Positions 1 through 9,600 of a DNA stretch of 41,003 bases are shown one piece after another. Location: positions 1 through 41,003 of the forward strand of contig JAQYOA010000165.1 in the NCBI GenBank assembly GCA_028727605.1, written 5' to 3'. The notes beneath the pieces were generated by a model that saw only the letters and a list, made by a program, of their open reading frames with translations, made no database searches and was not told the origin of the DNA. The first letter of the stretch is position 1, and the number at the start of each line of letters is the position of its first letter. Position numbers and translations under genes: made by a program. Source of the DNA: Lachnospiraceae bacterium (GTDB lineage: Bacteria > Bacillota > Clostridia > Lachnospirales > Lachnospiraceae).

Positions 1-950
1 CCATCCGGAACGCGAATTTCCACATTCACCGGGGTTAAGTTCTCGTATCCGGAACCAAAATAGTGGTGTGCCATGCCGCCTTCATTTCCGGTTGCGCAAA
101 CCGGGATGATTCCCTGAGTCTCTCCGAGATGAGAAAGCATAATGTCAAGAGGAAGGGAACCGGAATGACTGCCCTGATTGCTGCCAAGAGTCAGACAGAT
201 AACAAGCGGCTTTTTTTCTGTCTCTGCTACATGAGTGAGATAGCGGAGTGCAGTCATAATGTCGTCTTCCTGATATACGGTTGCCTCCGGTGATACCAGA
301 TAGAAGTCTCTCAGGTATTGTTTTGCTTCTTTTAGCTTCACTACAACCAGATCTGCATCCGGTGCGGCACCGAGAAAGTCATTGGCGGGATTTGGAGAGC
401 CGGCAGCGACTCCTGCTACAAAAGTTCCATGCCCATTCCTGTCTTTTTGAGGGACAATCGTGTAAGGCTCGTCATTTTCAAGAGCTTCGTTGATCTGTTC
501 CTTTGTGTATTCACTGCCGTAGGGAAAGAGTGCAGGAGGATGTCCGCTCTGAATGGTCTGATCCCAGATACGGAGAATCCTTGTTTTGCCGGAGGCATCC
601 AAAAATGCGGGATGGGTGTAATCGATTCCGGTGTCAACAAAACCGATTATGACATTTTTTCCGGTTAAACCGGAACCGGGAAGATTTTGTGTCTGTATGA
701 TTCCGGAGACTTCCAGGGATAATGTACTAAGAGGTGAGAAGAGTTTTGGTACAGTGGAATAGGGAACGTCGCGGAGAAGATTTTCCGGGAGTGTGTCTTT
801 TTTCAGAAACAGGATGGAATACTGAGAATCAATTTTTAAAATACTGCTGTCCGGTGAAAGCATCCGAAGATAGTTCTCTGACTGAATAACATAGCTGCGT
901 ACCAGGAGATTGGCATAGCTGTCGGAGTAAATTTGTTCCTGTAAACTCAT
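1..950 (-). CDS. Subtilisin-like (S8) peptidase, Csp-like, N-terminal part
   Basis: The reading frame is open from an ATG at 950 to the window edge, about 316 codons, so the C-terminus is missing. An N-terminal region of about 95 residues, which may be a prodomain, precedes the catalytic core. The Asp motif GFVDTGID puts the catalytic Asp at residue 106, and the His motif NGHGTFVAG puts the His at 174. An oxyanion-type motif CATGNEG lies near the edge. The catalytic Ser lies outside the window. No signal peptide is seen, so the mature location is unclear. The layout resembles clostridial Csp-type subtilases, which process spore germination proteins, but that role is only inferred. GGAG sits 9 nt before the ATG. 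It lies 68 nt behind purF with no obvious terminator between, so it may be co-transcribed with purF. Confidence 0.85.
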   Translation of the reverse strand, partial: MSLQEQIYSDSYANLLVRSYVIQSENYLRMLSPDSSILKIDSQYSILFLKKDTLPENLLRDVPYSTVPKLFSPLSTLSLEVSGIIQTQNLPGSGLTGKNVIIGFVDTGIDYTHPAFLDASGKTRILRIWDQTIQSGHPPALFPYGSEYTKEQINEALENDEPYTIVPQKDRNGHGTFVAGVAAGSPNPANDFLGAAPDADLVVVKLKEAKQYLRDFYLVSPEATVYQEDDIMTALRYLTHVAETEKKPLVICLTLGSNQGSHSGSLPLDIMLSHLGETQGIIPVCATGNEGGMAHHYFGSGYENLTPVNVEIRVPD

Positions 951-1000
951 AAGGAGAAACTCCGTTTTTGCTATCTTATTCCGGCGGGTACGCAGCTATG
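890..1000 (-). repeat. 14-bp perfect inverted repeat flanking the subtilase start
   Basis: CATAGCTGCGTACC at 890-903 and its exact reverse complement at 987-1000 are separated by 83 bp. In the minus-strand transcript one arm lies in the 5' untranslated region and the other covers codons 16-21 of the subtilase. Pairing would put the ribosome site and start codon inside the loop. A perfect 14-bp match this close is unlikely by chance. Its function is unknown. Confidence 0.7.
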
Positions 1001-1018
1001 AAAAGAGAGAAGTAATGT

Positions 1019-2512
1019 TTAACTTTCTAACAGTTCACTGATATCGCGGTTCGGCACTTCCATCGGGTAATTGCTGTCAAAGCATGCCTTACAAATGGGA
1101 AGATCGCCTACCATATTCTGCAGCTGATCAATTGGCATATAGCCCAGAGAATCCGCGCCAATTTTCTTTCGGATTTCTTCCGTGGAATGGGTATGGGCGA
1201 TCAGCTGTTTATTGGAAGGCACATCTGTGCCAAAATAGCAGGGGTGAAGGAACGGCGGGGAACTGATTCGCACATGAACCTCCGTAGCTCCGGCATTTTT
1301 GATCATTGTAATCAGATTGGTGATGGTAGTACCGCGGACGATGGAATCATCTACCAATACAATTCGTTTCCCTCTTACCACAGATTCCAGAACACTGAGT
1401 TTGATCTTGACACTGGACTCACGTTCTTTCTGACTTGGTTTGATGAAGGTACGACCGATATAACTGTTTTTGTGAAATGCGATTCCAAAAGGAATGCCGG
1501 ATTCTTCGGAATAACCTTTTGCTGCTGCAAGTCCGGAGTCCGGGACGCCTACGACAAGATCTGCTTCTACCGGGTAAGTTTTTGCAAGGGAGGCACCGCC
1601 GCGGATTCTTGCGTCATAGACACTGATGCCGTCAATTTTGCTGTCGAGACGGGCAAAATAAATGTATTCAAAAATACAGTGAGCAGCGGAAACGTCGGTT
1701 GGCATGAACTCGGATTTCATAGCTCCTGTTTTGTCGAAGGTAACAATTTCACCCGGTTTTACATCACGGACGAATTCTGCACCGATCGAAGAGAGGGCAC
1801 AGCTTTCCGATGCAAGTACCCATGCATTGTCACGCTTACCGATACAAAGCGGTTTCAGACCGAAGGGATCACGAACACCGATCAGTTTGCGCGGACTCAT
1901 AATAACCAGAGCGTAAGCTCCGCGAATCTCTTTTACGGTTTCAAGAATGGCATCTTCCACCGTTTTGGAATGAATCCTTTTACGTGCGATACCGTATGCA
2001 ATTATTTCAGAATCGATGGAGGTATGAAAGATGGCACCGGTATTTTCCATTTGAGCGCGCAGTTCCATGGCGTTGACCAGATTGCCGTTATGAGCGAGAG
2101 CAAGAGAACCTTTCAGATAATTGAGAACCAGAGGCTGGGCGTTTTCAACAGTGGTCGATCCGGTGGTGGAATAACGCACATGACCGATGCCGATATTGCC
2201 GGTAAGTTCAGAAAGTTTGGAGTCTTTGAAAACTTCATTTACCAGGCCGAGACCTTTATAGGAGTTCACATGACCTTTTGGGCCTTCGGTATCCGAAACA
2301 GCAATACCGCAGGATTCCTGGCCTCTGTGCTGAAGGGCAGAAAGACCGTAGTAGATGGAGGAACTGACATCGTTTCCGTCAAGGTCGTAAATACCAAAAA
2401 CACCGCATTCCTCCCGAAGACCTGTCTCGTAACCATTCTGACAAGCATGGCTGCAGGTTTTGCAGGCGGATGAACTTTCACAGGATAACATAGAATTTGT
2501 CTTAGAATGCAT
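1019..2512 (-). CDS. purF: Amidophosphoribosyltransferase
   Basis: It catalyses the first committed step of purine synthesis: PRPP plus glutamine gives phosphoribosylamine, glutamate and PPi. The protein has 497 residues. The Ntn glutaminase domain begins at CGVFGI, so the catalytic Cys is residue 36, behind a 35-residue leader that is probably removed by self-processing. The PRPP-binding motif VLVDDSIVRGTT lies in the C-terminal phosphoribosyltransferase domain. Cysteines in AHCIFEYIYFAR, HPCYFG and ICKACF match the ligands of the oxygen-sensitive [4Fe-4S] cluster of the Bacillus-type enzyme. The start is supported by AAGGAG upstream and by the promoter at 2572-2600. It is unusual in lying apart from other pur genes, next to nitrogen-assimilation genes. 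The leader is short and no purine riboswitch is seen. Confidence 0.97.
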   Translation of the reverse strand: MHSKTNSMLSCESSSACKTCSHACQNGYETGLREECGVFGIYDLDGNDVSSSIYYGLSALQHRGQESCGIAVSDTEGPKGHVNSYKGLGLVNEVFKDSKLSELTGNIGIGHVRYSTTGSTTVENAQPLVLNYLKGSLALAHNGNLVNAMELRAQMENTGAIFHTSIDSEIIAYGIARKRIHSKTVEDAILETVKEIRGAYALVIMSPRKLIGVRDPFGLKPLCIGKRDNAWVLASESCALSSIGAEFVRDVKPGEIVTFDKTGAMKSEFMPTDVSAAHCIFEYIYFARLDSKIDGISVYDARIRGGASLAKTYPVEADLVVGVPDSGLAAAKGYSEESGIPFGIAFHKNSYIGRTFIKPSQKERESSVKIKLSVLESVVRGKRIVLVDDSIVRGTTITNLITMIKNAGATEVHVRISSPPFLHPCYFGTDVPSNKQLIAHTHSTEEIRKKIGADSLGYMPIDQLQNMVGDLPICKACFDSNYPMEVPNRDISELLES

Positions 2513-2571
2513 AGGACGTGTTCTCCTTCTGTATAGAGTTTGTTCTGTATCGTTTCAAAAAAACATTTTTA

Positions 2572-2600
2572 ATCATAATCATTTTTCTTTTTTCTGTCAA
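2572..2600 (-). promoter_or_regulatory. Sigma-A promoter of purF
   Basis: On the minus strand TTGACA (2600-2595), a 17-bp spacer and TATGAT (2577-2572) form a near-consensus sigma-A promoter. The predicted start is about 50 nt before the purF ATG. The leader is too short for a purine riboswitch. Confidence 0.8.
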
Positions 2601-2665
2601 TAAAAAAATCATACAGATATTTTCTGCCAGGTTTGAGAAAGAAAAGAAGTGCTGCCTGATTTTAC

Positions 2666-2705
2666 GGAAAACGGGGAGGAATCCTAATTTTAAGACTCCT
2701 CCCGT
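2666..2705 (-). terminator. Terminator of amt-PII
   Basis: On the minus strand ACGGGAGGA pairs with TCCTCCCCGT (one bulged base) around a 16-nt loop and is followed by TTTT. It lies about 50 nt after the amt-PII stop codon. The U-run is short, so efficiency is uncertain. Confidence 0.6.
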
Positions 2706-2757
2706 TTGTATCATACATCAGTGCCAGGCTGCACGGATGCAGAAATAAGTTCACTGT

Positions 2758-4494
2758 TTAGTTATCTTCGGCCTCTGTATCCTGGAGGGCTTCTATACCT
2801 TCCTCACCGGTTCTGACTTTTACGACATTGCGTACATTGTAAACGAATATCTTGCCATCGCCGAAGTTGCCGGTATAAAGAACAGATTCTGCAGTTTCAA
2901 TGACTTTGCTTACCGGAACGGTACTTACAATAACTTCAATTTTTACTTTTGGAAGAAGGTTCATTTCAACGGCAGCACCACGATAGAACCGGGTAGCACC
3001 TTTCTGAATACCGCATCCAAGTACATTTGTGATTGTAACGCCGGTAACACCGATCTGATTCAGAGCCTGAATGAGGTCATCCAGCTTGTTCTGACGGGTA
3101 ACGATTACAACTTTGGAGATACCGCTTGCAGTACCTTCTGCGGTTTCTGCATCCAGATGTGTTTTTGGTACAACAGGAGCCGGAGCAGCAGCAGCGGGAG
3201 CCGGAGCAGAATGAAGAGCAGCAGCACCGTCACCTACCATGAAGTCTGCATAAGAGCTTGGAAGAGCATGCTCATGAACATCCAGTCCATCAATTTCCTC
3301 TTCACGTGTAACACGAAGACCGATGGTGTGTTTGATTGCCTGGAAAATGATGGTCATAACAACAGCTACCCAAAGGATGACTGCTGCAACACCCAGAAGC
3401 TGGATGCCAAAACCTTTGAAACCGCCGCCGTAGAAAACGCCGACCCATTCTGTGCCGCTTCCGTCTGAGAAGAGGCCGGTAAGAATGGTACCTGCAGCAC
3501 CGCAGCAGCCGTGAACGGCAACTGCACCAACCGGATCGTCAACTTTCAGAACACGATCAACAAATTCAACGGCAAATACAACCAGGAAGCCAGCGACAAT
3601 ACCGATGATGGCAGCACCAACAGGTGTGACGGTATCGCAGCCTGCGGTGATTGCTACCAGACCTGCAAGAGAGCCGTTTAATGTCATGGAGACATCCGGT
3701 TTCTTATAGCGAATCCAGGTAAAGATCATAACTGTGCAGGTTGCAACTGCTGCTGCGAGGTTTGTGGTAACGAAGATCTTACCTGCGGAAATCATTGCTG
3801 CATCACTATCCATTGCGACGGTAGAACAGCCGTTGAATCCGAACCAGCAGAACCAGAGGATAAATACTCCAAGTGCAGCGAGGGTAAGACTGTGTCCGAG
3901 GATCGCTTTTGGTTTGCCGTCTTTGCCGTATTTACCGATACGGGGTCCGAGAATCAAAGCGCCTACAAAAGCAGCAACACCGCCAACCATATGTACGGCA
4001 GTAGAACCGGCAAAATCATGGAAGCCGAGAGCAGCAAGCCAGCCGCCGCCCCAGATCCAGTGACCGGAAATCGGGTAAACAAAAAGGCTGATCAGAAAAC
4101 TGTAGATACAGTAAGAAGAAAACTTGGTACGCTCAGCCATGGAACCGGATACGATTGTTGCGGCAGTTGCACAGAATACTGTCTGGAAAATCAGAAATGC
4201 CCAGAACGGAACACCTGCCGGAAGCATTGCATTACCGTAAGCTTCCTCAGAAGCAATGCCGGCAATTTTTCCGATAAAACCGCCGTTGCCTGTATTTCCA
4301 AACATCAGACCGAAGCCGACCAGCCAGAAGACCGGTGTTCCGATGGAAAAGTCCATCAGGTTTTTCATAATAATGTTACCTGCATTTTTCGCCCGGGTAA
4401 GACCAGTCTCCACCATTGCAAAGCCTGCCTGCATGAAAAAGACCAGCGCAGCTCCTACCAGGACCCAGATTGTGTTAACAGAACTAAATTCCAT
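2758..4494 (-). CDS. amt: Ammonium transporter fused to a C-terminal PII (GlnK) domain
   Basis: The protein has 578 residues. The first ~430 are an Amt/MEP/Rh channel with many hydrophobic helices and the pore histidine motifs STAVHMVGG and AVAVHGCCG. An Ala/Pro-rich linker follows, then about 110 residues of PII signalling protein. The PII part shows the T-loop region (QKGATRFYRGAAVEMN, then LPKVKIEV) and the B-loop GNFGDGKIFV. PII normally binds ATP/ADP and 2-oxoglutarate and plugs Amt when nitrogen is plentiful; here plug and channel are one polypeptide. The T-loop tyrosine uridylylated in enterobacterial PII (Tyr51) aligns with Val, so that modification cannot occur. The chosen ATG at 4494 follows GAGGAGG; an in-frame ATG at 4548 lacks a ribosome site. 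Expression is probably controlled by the leader terminator at 4581-4620. Confidence 0.95.
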   Translation of the reverse strand: MEFSSVNTIWVLVGAALVFFMQAGFAMVETGLTRAKNAGNIIMKNLMDFSIGTPVFWLVGFGLMFGNTGNGGFIGKIAGIASEEAYGNAMLPAGVPFWAFLIFQTVFCATAATIVSGSMAERTKFSSYCIYSFLISLFVYPISGHWIWGGGWLAALGFHDFAGSTAVHMVGGVAAFVGALILGPRIGKYGKDGKPKAILGHSLTLAALGVFILWFCWFGFNGCSTVAMDSDAAMISAGKIFVTTNLAAAVATCTVMIFTWIRYKKPDVSMTLNGSLAGLVAITAGCDTVTPVGAAIIGIVAGFLVVFAVEFVDRVLKVDDPVGAVAVHGCCGAAGTILTGLFSDGSGTEWVGVFYGGGFKGFGIQLLGVAAVILWVAVVMTIIFQAIKHTIGLRVTREEEIDGLDVHEHALPSSYADFMVGDGAAALHSAPAPAAAAPAPVVPKTHLDAETAEGTASGISKVVIVTRQNKLDDLIQALNQIGVTGVTITNVLGCGIQKGATRFYRGAAVEMNLLPKVKIEVIVSTVPVSKVIETAESVLYTGNFGDGKIFVYNVRNVVKVRTGEEGIEALQDTEAEDN

Positions 4495-4531
4495 AATTTT
4501 TCCTCCTCTTAACTTATGGCTTACGTAAATC

Positions 4532-4564
4532 ATTTCCCGCCGGGTCACAAGTTACGCGGGAAAT
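4532..4564 (-). other. Second stem-loop in the amt-PII leader
   Basis: ATTTCCCGC (4532-4540) and GCGGGAAAT (4556-4564) form a perfect 9-bp stem with a 15-nt loop between the leader terminator and the ribosome site. No U-run follows on the transcribed strand, so it is not itself a terminator. It could be a protein-binding or mRNA-stabilising element. Confidence 0.6.
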
Positions 4565-4580
4565 ATTTCGTATAAACAAG

Positions 4581-4620
4581 AAAAAGCGCCTTGGAATCAT
4601 TCTGAATTCCAAAGCGCCTT
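4581..4620 (-). terminator. Leader terminator (putative attenuator) of amt-PII
   Basis: On the minus strand the arms TTTGGAAT and ATTCCAA, extended across one mismatch by GCGC/GCGC, form a stem followed by TTTTTCTT. It begins about 10 nt after the predicted transcription start and before the gene, so it would stop transcripts early unless overridden. A competing hairpin, CAAAG-CGC-CTTTG at 4610-4622, uses the same upstream arm and would preclude the terminator. This layout suits antitermination. Confidence 0.75.
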
Positions 4621-4635
4621 TGCTTATTGGTTAAG

Positions 4636-4664
4636 AGTATAATCACCGTTTCTTAATTTGTCAA
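4636..4664 (-). promoter_or_regulatory. Sigma-A promoter of amt-PII
   Basis: On the minus strand TTGACA (4664-4659), a 17-bp spacer and TATACT (4641-4636). The predicted start is near 4629, giving a leader of about 135 nt that contains both stem-loops. Confidence 0.85.
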
Positions 4665-4765
4665 TAACATTATTAAATTTTTATAAAGAATGAACGATGC
4701 AAATTTATTTTTCTAAAGTTTTTTGACTAAAAATACCTAAATCGTCAAAAAAAACAAAAAACCGA

Positions 4766-4795
4766 TTGCAACAAAAATAGTATGTGGTATATAAT
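4766..4795 (+). promoter_or_regulatory. Sigma-A promoter of pyrG
   Basis: TTGCAA, an 18-bp spacer and TATAAT, giving a leader of about 50 nt. The C-addition attenuator described for Bacillus pyrG (GGGC start plus terminator) is not seen. The rest of the 4495-4852 gap holds the divergent amt promoter and leader, plus A/T-rich sequence. Confidence 0.75.
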
Positions 4796-4852
4796 GTGAT
4801 ATATTTTTTTGAAAAGCTGCTAATCACAAACAAAAACAGGAGGAGAATCATT

Positions 4853-6475
4853 ATGTCAGTAAAATATGTGTTTGTAACCGGCGGTGTTGTATCCGGACTT
4901 GGAAAGGGAATCACAGCCGCTTCTCTTGGAAGACTTCTGAAAGCCAGAGGCTATCAGGTTACAATGCAGAAATTTGACCCTTACATTAATGTGGATCCAG
5001 GTACTATGAATCCGATTCAGCACGGAGAAGTCTTTGTGACAGACGACGGCACGGAGACAGACCTGGATCTTGGACATTATGAACGGTTCATTGATGAAAG
5101 TCTGGATAAGAATTCAAATGTTACGACCGGAAAAGTATACTGGTCCGTCCTTCAGAAAGAGCGTCACGGCGATTTTGGCGGAGGGACTGTTCAGGTCATT
5201 CCGCATATTACGAATGAAATTAAAGGACGTTTTTATCGCGGGAAAAATGTAAATGAAGACCGGATTGCAATCATTGAAGTGGGAGGAACCGTTGGTGATA
5301 TTGAAAGTCAGCCGTTTCTGGAAGCAATTCGTCAGTTTCAGCATGATGTAGGCCATGAAAATGCAATTCTCATTCATGTTACACTGATTCCGTATCTGAA
5401 GGCTTCCGGAGAGATGAAGACAAAACCGACCCAGGCAAGTGTTAAAGAACTGCAGGGAATCGGTATTCAGCCGGATGTGATTGTGTGCCGTTCCGAGCAT
5501 CCGCTGACGCAGGAGATTAAAGATAAGATCGCTTTATTCTGTAATGTTCCTAGTACGCATGTTCTTCAGAATCTGGATGTGGAATATCTCTATGAAGCAC
5601 CTCTTGCCATGGAGAATGAGAATCTGGCACAGGTTGTCTGTGAATCCCTTCATCTGCCTTGCCCGGAACCGGATCTCTCGGACTGGACTGCCATGGTGGA
5701 TGCGCTGCGTCATCCGGATAAAGAAGTTACCATTGCGCTTGTTGGCAAGTATACTCAGCTCCATGATGCTTATCTGAGCGTAGTAGAGGCACTGAAACAT
5801 GGCGGTATTGCAAGCCATGCCAGCGTCAATCTGAAGTGGGTGGATTCCGAACTGGTAACAGATGAAAATGTGGACGAGACGTTAAAGGATGCAGATGGTA
5901 TTCTTGTTCCGGGAGGCTTCGGTGACCGTGGAATTGAGGGAATGATTAAGGCAATCCGCTATGCACGGGAGAAAAAGATTCCTTATCTCGGACTTTGCCT
6001 TGGCATGCAGCTGACGATCGTGGAATACGCAAGAAATGTGATCGGTTATCACGATGCACATAGTATCGAAATGAATCCCAATACAATGCATCCGGTGATC
6101 GCATTGATGCCGGATCAGAATGGAATTGAGGATATCGGCGGAACCTTAAGACTCGGATCATATCCTTGTGTGCTCGCCAAAGATTCAAAAGCGAGAGAAC
6201 TGTATGGTGCAGAGCAAATTGCAGAACGTCATCGTCATCGCTATGAGGTGAACAATGATTACCGCAATGCGCTCGTTTCTCATGGAATGATGCTTTCCGG
6301 ACTGTCACCGGACGGACGTATTGTCGAGATGGTGGAGATTCCGGACCATCCGTTCTTTGTGGCAACTCAGGCACACCCGGAATTTAAATCACGTCCCAAT
6401 CGTCCTCATCCGCTGTTCCGCGGACTTATAGCAGCTGCAGTCGATTACGGGAAGACGAAAACAATTGAAAAATGA
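4853..6475 (+). CDS. pyrG: CTP synthase
   Basis: It converts UTP, ATP and glutamine (or ammonia) to CTP. The 540-residue length is typical. The N-terminal amidoligase domain has the P-loop [10 protein letters not shown] at about residues 10-19 and HYERF further on. The C-terminal class I glutaminase domain has the nucleophile Cys382 in GLCLGMQ and the His/Glu pair in THAHPEF-like QAHPEF. An in-frame ATG lies 69 nt upstream, but AGGAGG directly before 4853 and the start [11 protein letters not shown] decide the start. It is divergent from amt-PII and upstream of gltB, with a separate promoter for each. Confidence 0.98.
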   Translation: MSVKYVFVTGGVVSGLGKGITAASLGRLLKARGYQVTMQKFDPYINVDPGTMNPIQHGEVFVTDDGTETDLDLGHYERFIDESLDKNSNVTTGKVYWSVLQKERHGDFGGGTVQVIPHITNEIKGRFYRGKNVNEDRIAIIEVGGTVGDIESQPFLEAIRQFQHDVGHENAILIHVTLIPYLKASGEMKTKPTQASVKELQGIGIQPDVIVCRSEHPLTQEIKDKIALFCNVPSTHVLQNLDVEYLYEAPLAMENENLAQVVCESLHLPCPEPDLSDWTAMVDALRHPDKEVTIALVGKYTQLHDAYLSVVEALKHGGIASHASVNLKWVDSELVTDENVDETLKDADGILVPGGFGDRGIEGMIKAIRYAREKKIPYLGLCLGMQLTIVEYARNVIGYHDAHSIEMNPNTMHPVIALMPDQNGIEDIGGTLRLGSYPCVLAKDSKARELYGAEQIAERHRHRYEVNNDYRNALVSHGMMLSGLSPDGRIVEMVEIPDHPFFVATQAHPEFKSRPNRPHPLFRGLIAAAVDYGKTKTIEK

Positions 6476-6557
6476 TAAAAAATAAAGTTTTCTACGCTTT
6501 ATAATTTATAAAATTAGAAAAAACTGACGAAATTCGTAAAAATATTAAATTTGGGTC

Positions 6558-6586
6558 TTTACAGATCTCCTGTTTTAGTATATAGT
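6558..6586 (+). promoter_or_regulatory. Sigma-A promoter of gltBD
   Basis: TTTACA, a 17-bp spacer and TATAGT. The predicted start is about 6593, so the stem-loop at 6602-6646 begins almost at the 5' end of the transcript. Confidence 0.75.
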
Positions 6587-6601
6587 AATGTCAATCGAAA
6601 A

Positions 6602-6646
6602 AAAGCGCGGAGAGAAGGCGGACAACTGCTTTTTCTCCCGCACTTT
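6602..6646 (+). other. Leader stem-loop of gltBD, possible attenuator
   Basis: The arms AAAGCGCGGAGA (6602-6613) and TTCTCCCGCACTTT (6633-6646) pair with one mismatch and one bulge. The stem lies about 10 nt after the predicted start and 45 nt before the gltB ATG. Only CTTTATGATAT follows, so it is a weak terminator if it is one. The position matches the amt and glnA leaders. Confidence 0.55.
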
Positions 6647-6691
6647 ATGATATCGATCAATAACCGCTGACAGTAAAGGAAGGGAGTTTAT

Positions 6692-9600
6692 ATGACACAG
6701 GAAGTTAGAAGTGTCATGGGCGACCAGCAGGGCTTGTACCGTCCTGAGTTTGAACACGATAACTGCGGTATCGGAGCAGTCGTGAATATCAAGGGTCAGA
6801 AATCCCATGAAACCGTAGAGAACGCACTGAAAATTGTAGAAAATCTGGAACATAGAGCCGGCAAAGACGCCGAGGGAAAAACAGGAGATGGAGTTGGAAT
6901 CTTACTGCAGATATCGCACAGATTCTTTTCCAAAGCCTGTTCCTCCCTCGGTATTTTATTGGGAGAGGAAAGAGAATATGGAGTTGGTATGTTCTTCTTT
7001 CCACAGAATGAGCTGAAGCGCAATCAGGCGAAAAAAATGTTCGAAATCATTGTGGAAAAAGAAGGGCTGGAACTTCTTGGATGGAGAAAGGTTCCTACCG
7101 TTCCCGATGTGCTCGGCCATAAAGCAAGAGAGTGTATGCCTTACATTATGCAGGCATTTATTAAAAAGCCGGACGATGTGGAAAAGGGAATCGCATTTGA
7201 CAGAAAGCTGTATGTGGTACGGCGTGTTTTTGAACAGAGTAATGATAATACCTATGTTCCGTCTCTTTCCAGCAGAACAATTGTTTATAAGGGAATGTTC
7301 CTGGTAAATCAGCTCCGTACCTTTTTCCAGGATCTGCAGGATCCATCATACGACTCTGCCATTGCAATTGTTCACTCCCGTTTCAGTACCAATACAAATC
7401 CCAGCTGGGAGAGAGCACACCCGAACCGTTTCATTGTGCATAACGGCGAGATTAATACAATCCGCGGAAATGCAGATAAGATGCTGGCACGGGAGGAAAC
7501 AATGTCTTCCCCGATGCTTCAGGATGAACTGCATAAGGTACTTCCGGTTGTAAATACCCAGGGTTCTGATTCTGCGATGCTGGATAATACTCTGGAATTT
7601 TTGACAATGAGCGGCATGGATCTGCCTCTTGCGGTCATGATTACGATTCCGGAACCGTGGGCAAACAATCATACGATTTCCCAGGAAAAACGCGACTTTT
7701 ATCAGTATTATGCAACCATGATGGAACCCTGGGACGGACCTGCCTCAATCCTCTTCTCGGACGGAGATGTGATGGGAGCAGTGCTTGACCGAAACGGTCT
7801 CAGACCATCCCGCTATTATGTGACAAACGACGGCTTTTTGATCCTTTCCTCGGAGGTTGGAGTTCTTGAAATTCCGGAAGAAAAAATCGTTCTCAAAGAG
7901 AGACTGCATCCCGGAAAAATGCTTCTTGTGGATACGGTCAAAGGGAAGGTCATGAACGATGACGAGATCAAAGAATACTATGCATTGAAACAGCCGTATG
8001 GTGAATGGCTTGACAGCTATCTGATTCAGCTGAAAGATCTGAAAATCCCGAACCTTCCCGTGGAAGACTATTCCAAGGAAGAACGCGTAAGACTCCAGAA
8101 AGCGTTCGGATATACTTATGAGGAATACCGTACCTCCATTCGAAACATGGCATTAAACGGTTCAGAAGGTATCGCATCCATGGGTATTGATACGCCTCTG
8201 GCAGTCCTTTCTCATGAGCATCAGCCGCTGTTTAACTATTTCAAACAGCTTTTTGCACAGGTTACAAATCCTCCGATTGATGCAATCCGTGAGGAAATCG
8301 TTACTTCCACCAGTGTATACGTTGGCAAAGACGGAAACCTTCTGGAAGAGAAACCGATCAACTGTCAGGTACTCAAAATCAATAATCCGATCCTCACCAA
8401 TACCGATATGCTCAAGATTAAAAACATGAACATTGAGGGCTTTAAGGTAATCACGGTGCCGATTATCTATTATAAGAGTACGCCGCTGGATCGGGCCATG
8501 GAGCGTCTGTTTGTAGAAGTAGACCGTGCTCACAGAGATGGAGCTAACATCCTGATTCTTTCAGATCGGGGTGTGGATGAGAACCATGTGGCTATTCCGT
8601 CACTTCTCGCCGTTTCAGCAGTTCACCAGCATCTGGTAAAGACAAAGAAACGTACATCCCTTGCTATCATTCTGGAATCCGGTGAACCAAGAGAGGTACA
8701 TCATTTTGCAACGCTTCTTGGTTATGGTGCCTGTGCAATCAACCCCTACCTGGCACAGGATACCATTCATGAACTGATTGAAGAGGGTATGATCAGCAAA
8801 GATTATTATGCAGCGGTAGATGATTATAACCATGCGGTAATTTCCGGAATCGTAAAAATTGCTTCCAAAATGGGTATTTCTACAATTCAGTCTTATCAGG
8901 GATCTCAGATCTTTGAAGCAATCGGTATTTCACAGGAGGTTATCGATAAATACTTTACGGGAACGGTCAGCAGAGTAGGAGGCATAACCCTGGAGGATAT
9001 TTCAAACGATGTGGATGAGCGTCATTCTCAGGCATTTGATCCGCTGGGATTATCCACAGATCTGACTCTGGACAGCATCGGACGACACAAGGCAAGAAGC
9101 CAGGGAGAAGAGCATCGCTATAATCCGAGAACGATTCATGCGCTGCAGGAGTCCACAAGACGCGGTGATTACCAGCTGTTCAAACAGTATACCGCGATGG
9201 TTGATCAGGAAGACAGCGGATATCTGAGAAGTCTGATGGACTTCAACTATCCGGAACAGGGAGTTCCGCTGGAAGAAGTAGAGAGCGTTGATTCGATTGT
9301 AACCAGATTCAAGACTGGTGCGATGTCTTACGGTTCGATTTCTCAGGAAGCACATGAGACCTTAGCAATTGCAATGAATATCCTTCACGGAAAATCCACT
9401 ACCGGCGAAGGCGGCGAAAGCGACGACCGTCTGGCTTCTCCTGAGAGATGTTCAGCGATCAAGCAGGTGGCATCTGGACGTTTTGGTGTTACCAGTAAGT
9501 ATCTGGTGAGTGCAAAAGAAATTCAGATTAAGATGGCACAGGGAGCAAAACCCGGTGAAGGCGGCCATCTTCCGGCAGCCAAGGTTTACCCATGGATTGC

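Noticed and set aside
1187-2473. A 428-codon open frame on the plus strand
   Set aside because: It is antisense to purF, which has full domain and motif support. The plus-strand frame has no recognisable family and reflects codon bias of the real gene.
2513-2757. Purine riboswitch before purF
   Set aside because: The predicted leader is only about 50 nt and shows no purine aptamer-like stems.
4532-4620. ANTAR-type dual hexaloop motif in the amt leader
   Set aside because: I looked for two small hairpins with six-base loops of the published kind in the amt, gltB and glnA leaders. Only approximate candidates appear (for example a loop CAGAAT closed by a G-U pair), so I do not claim the motif.
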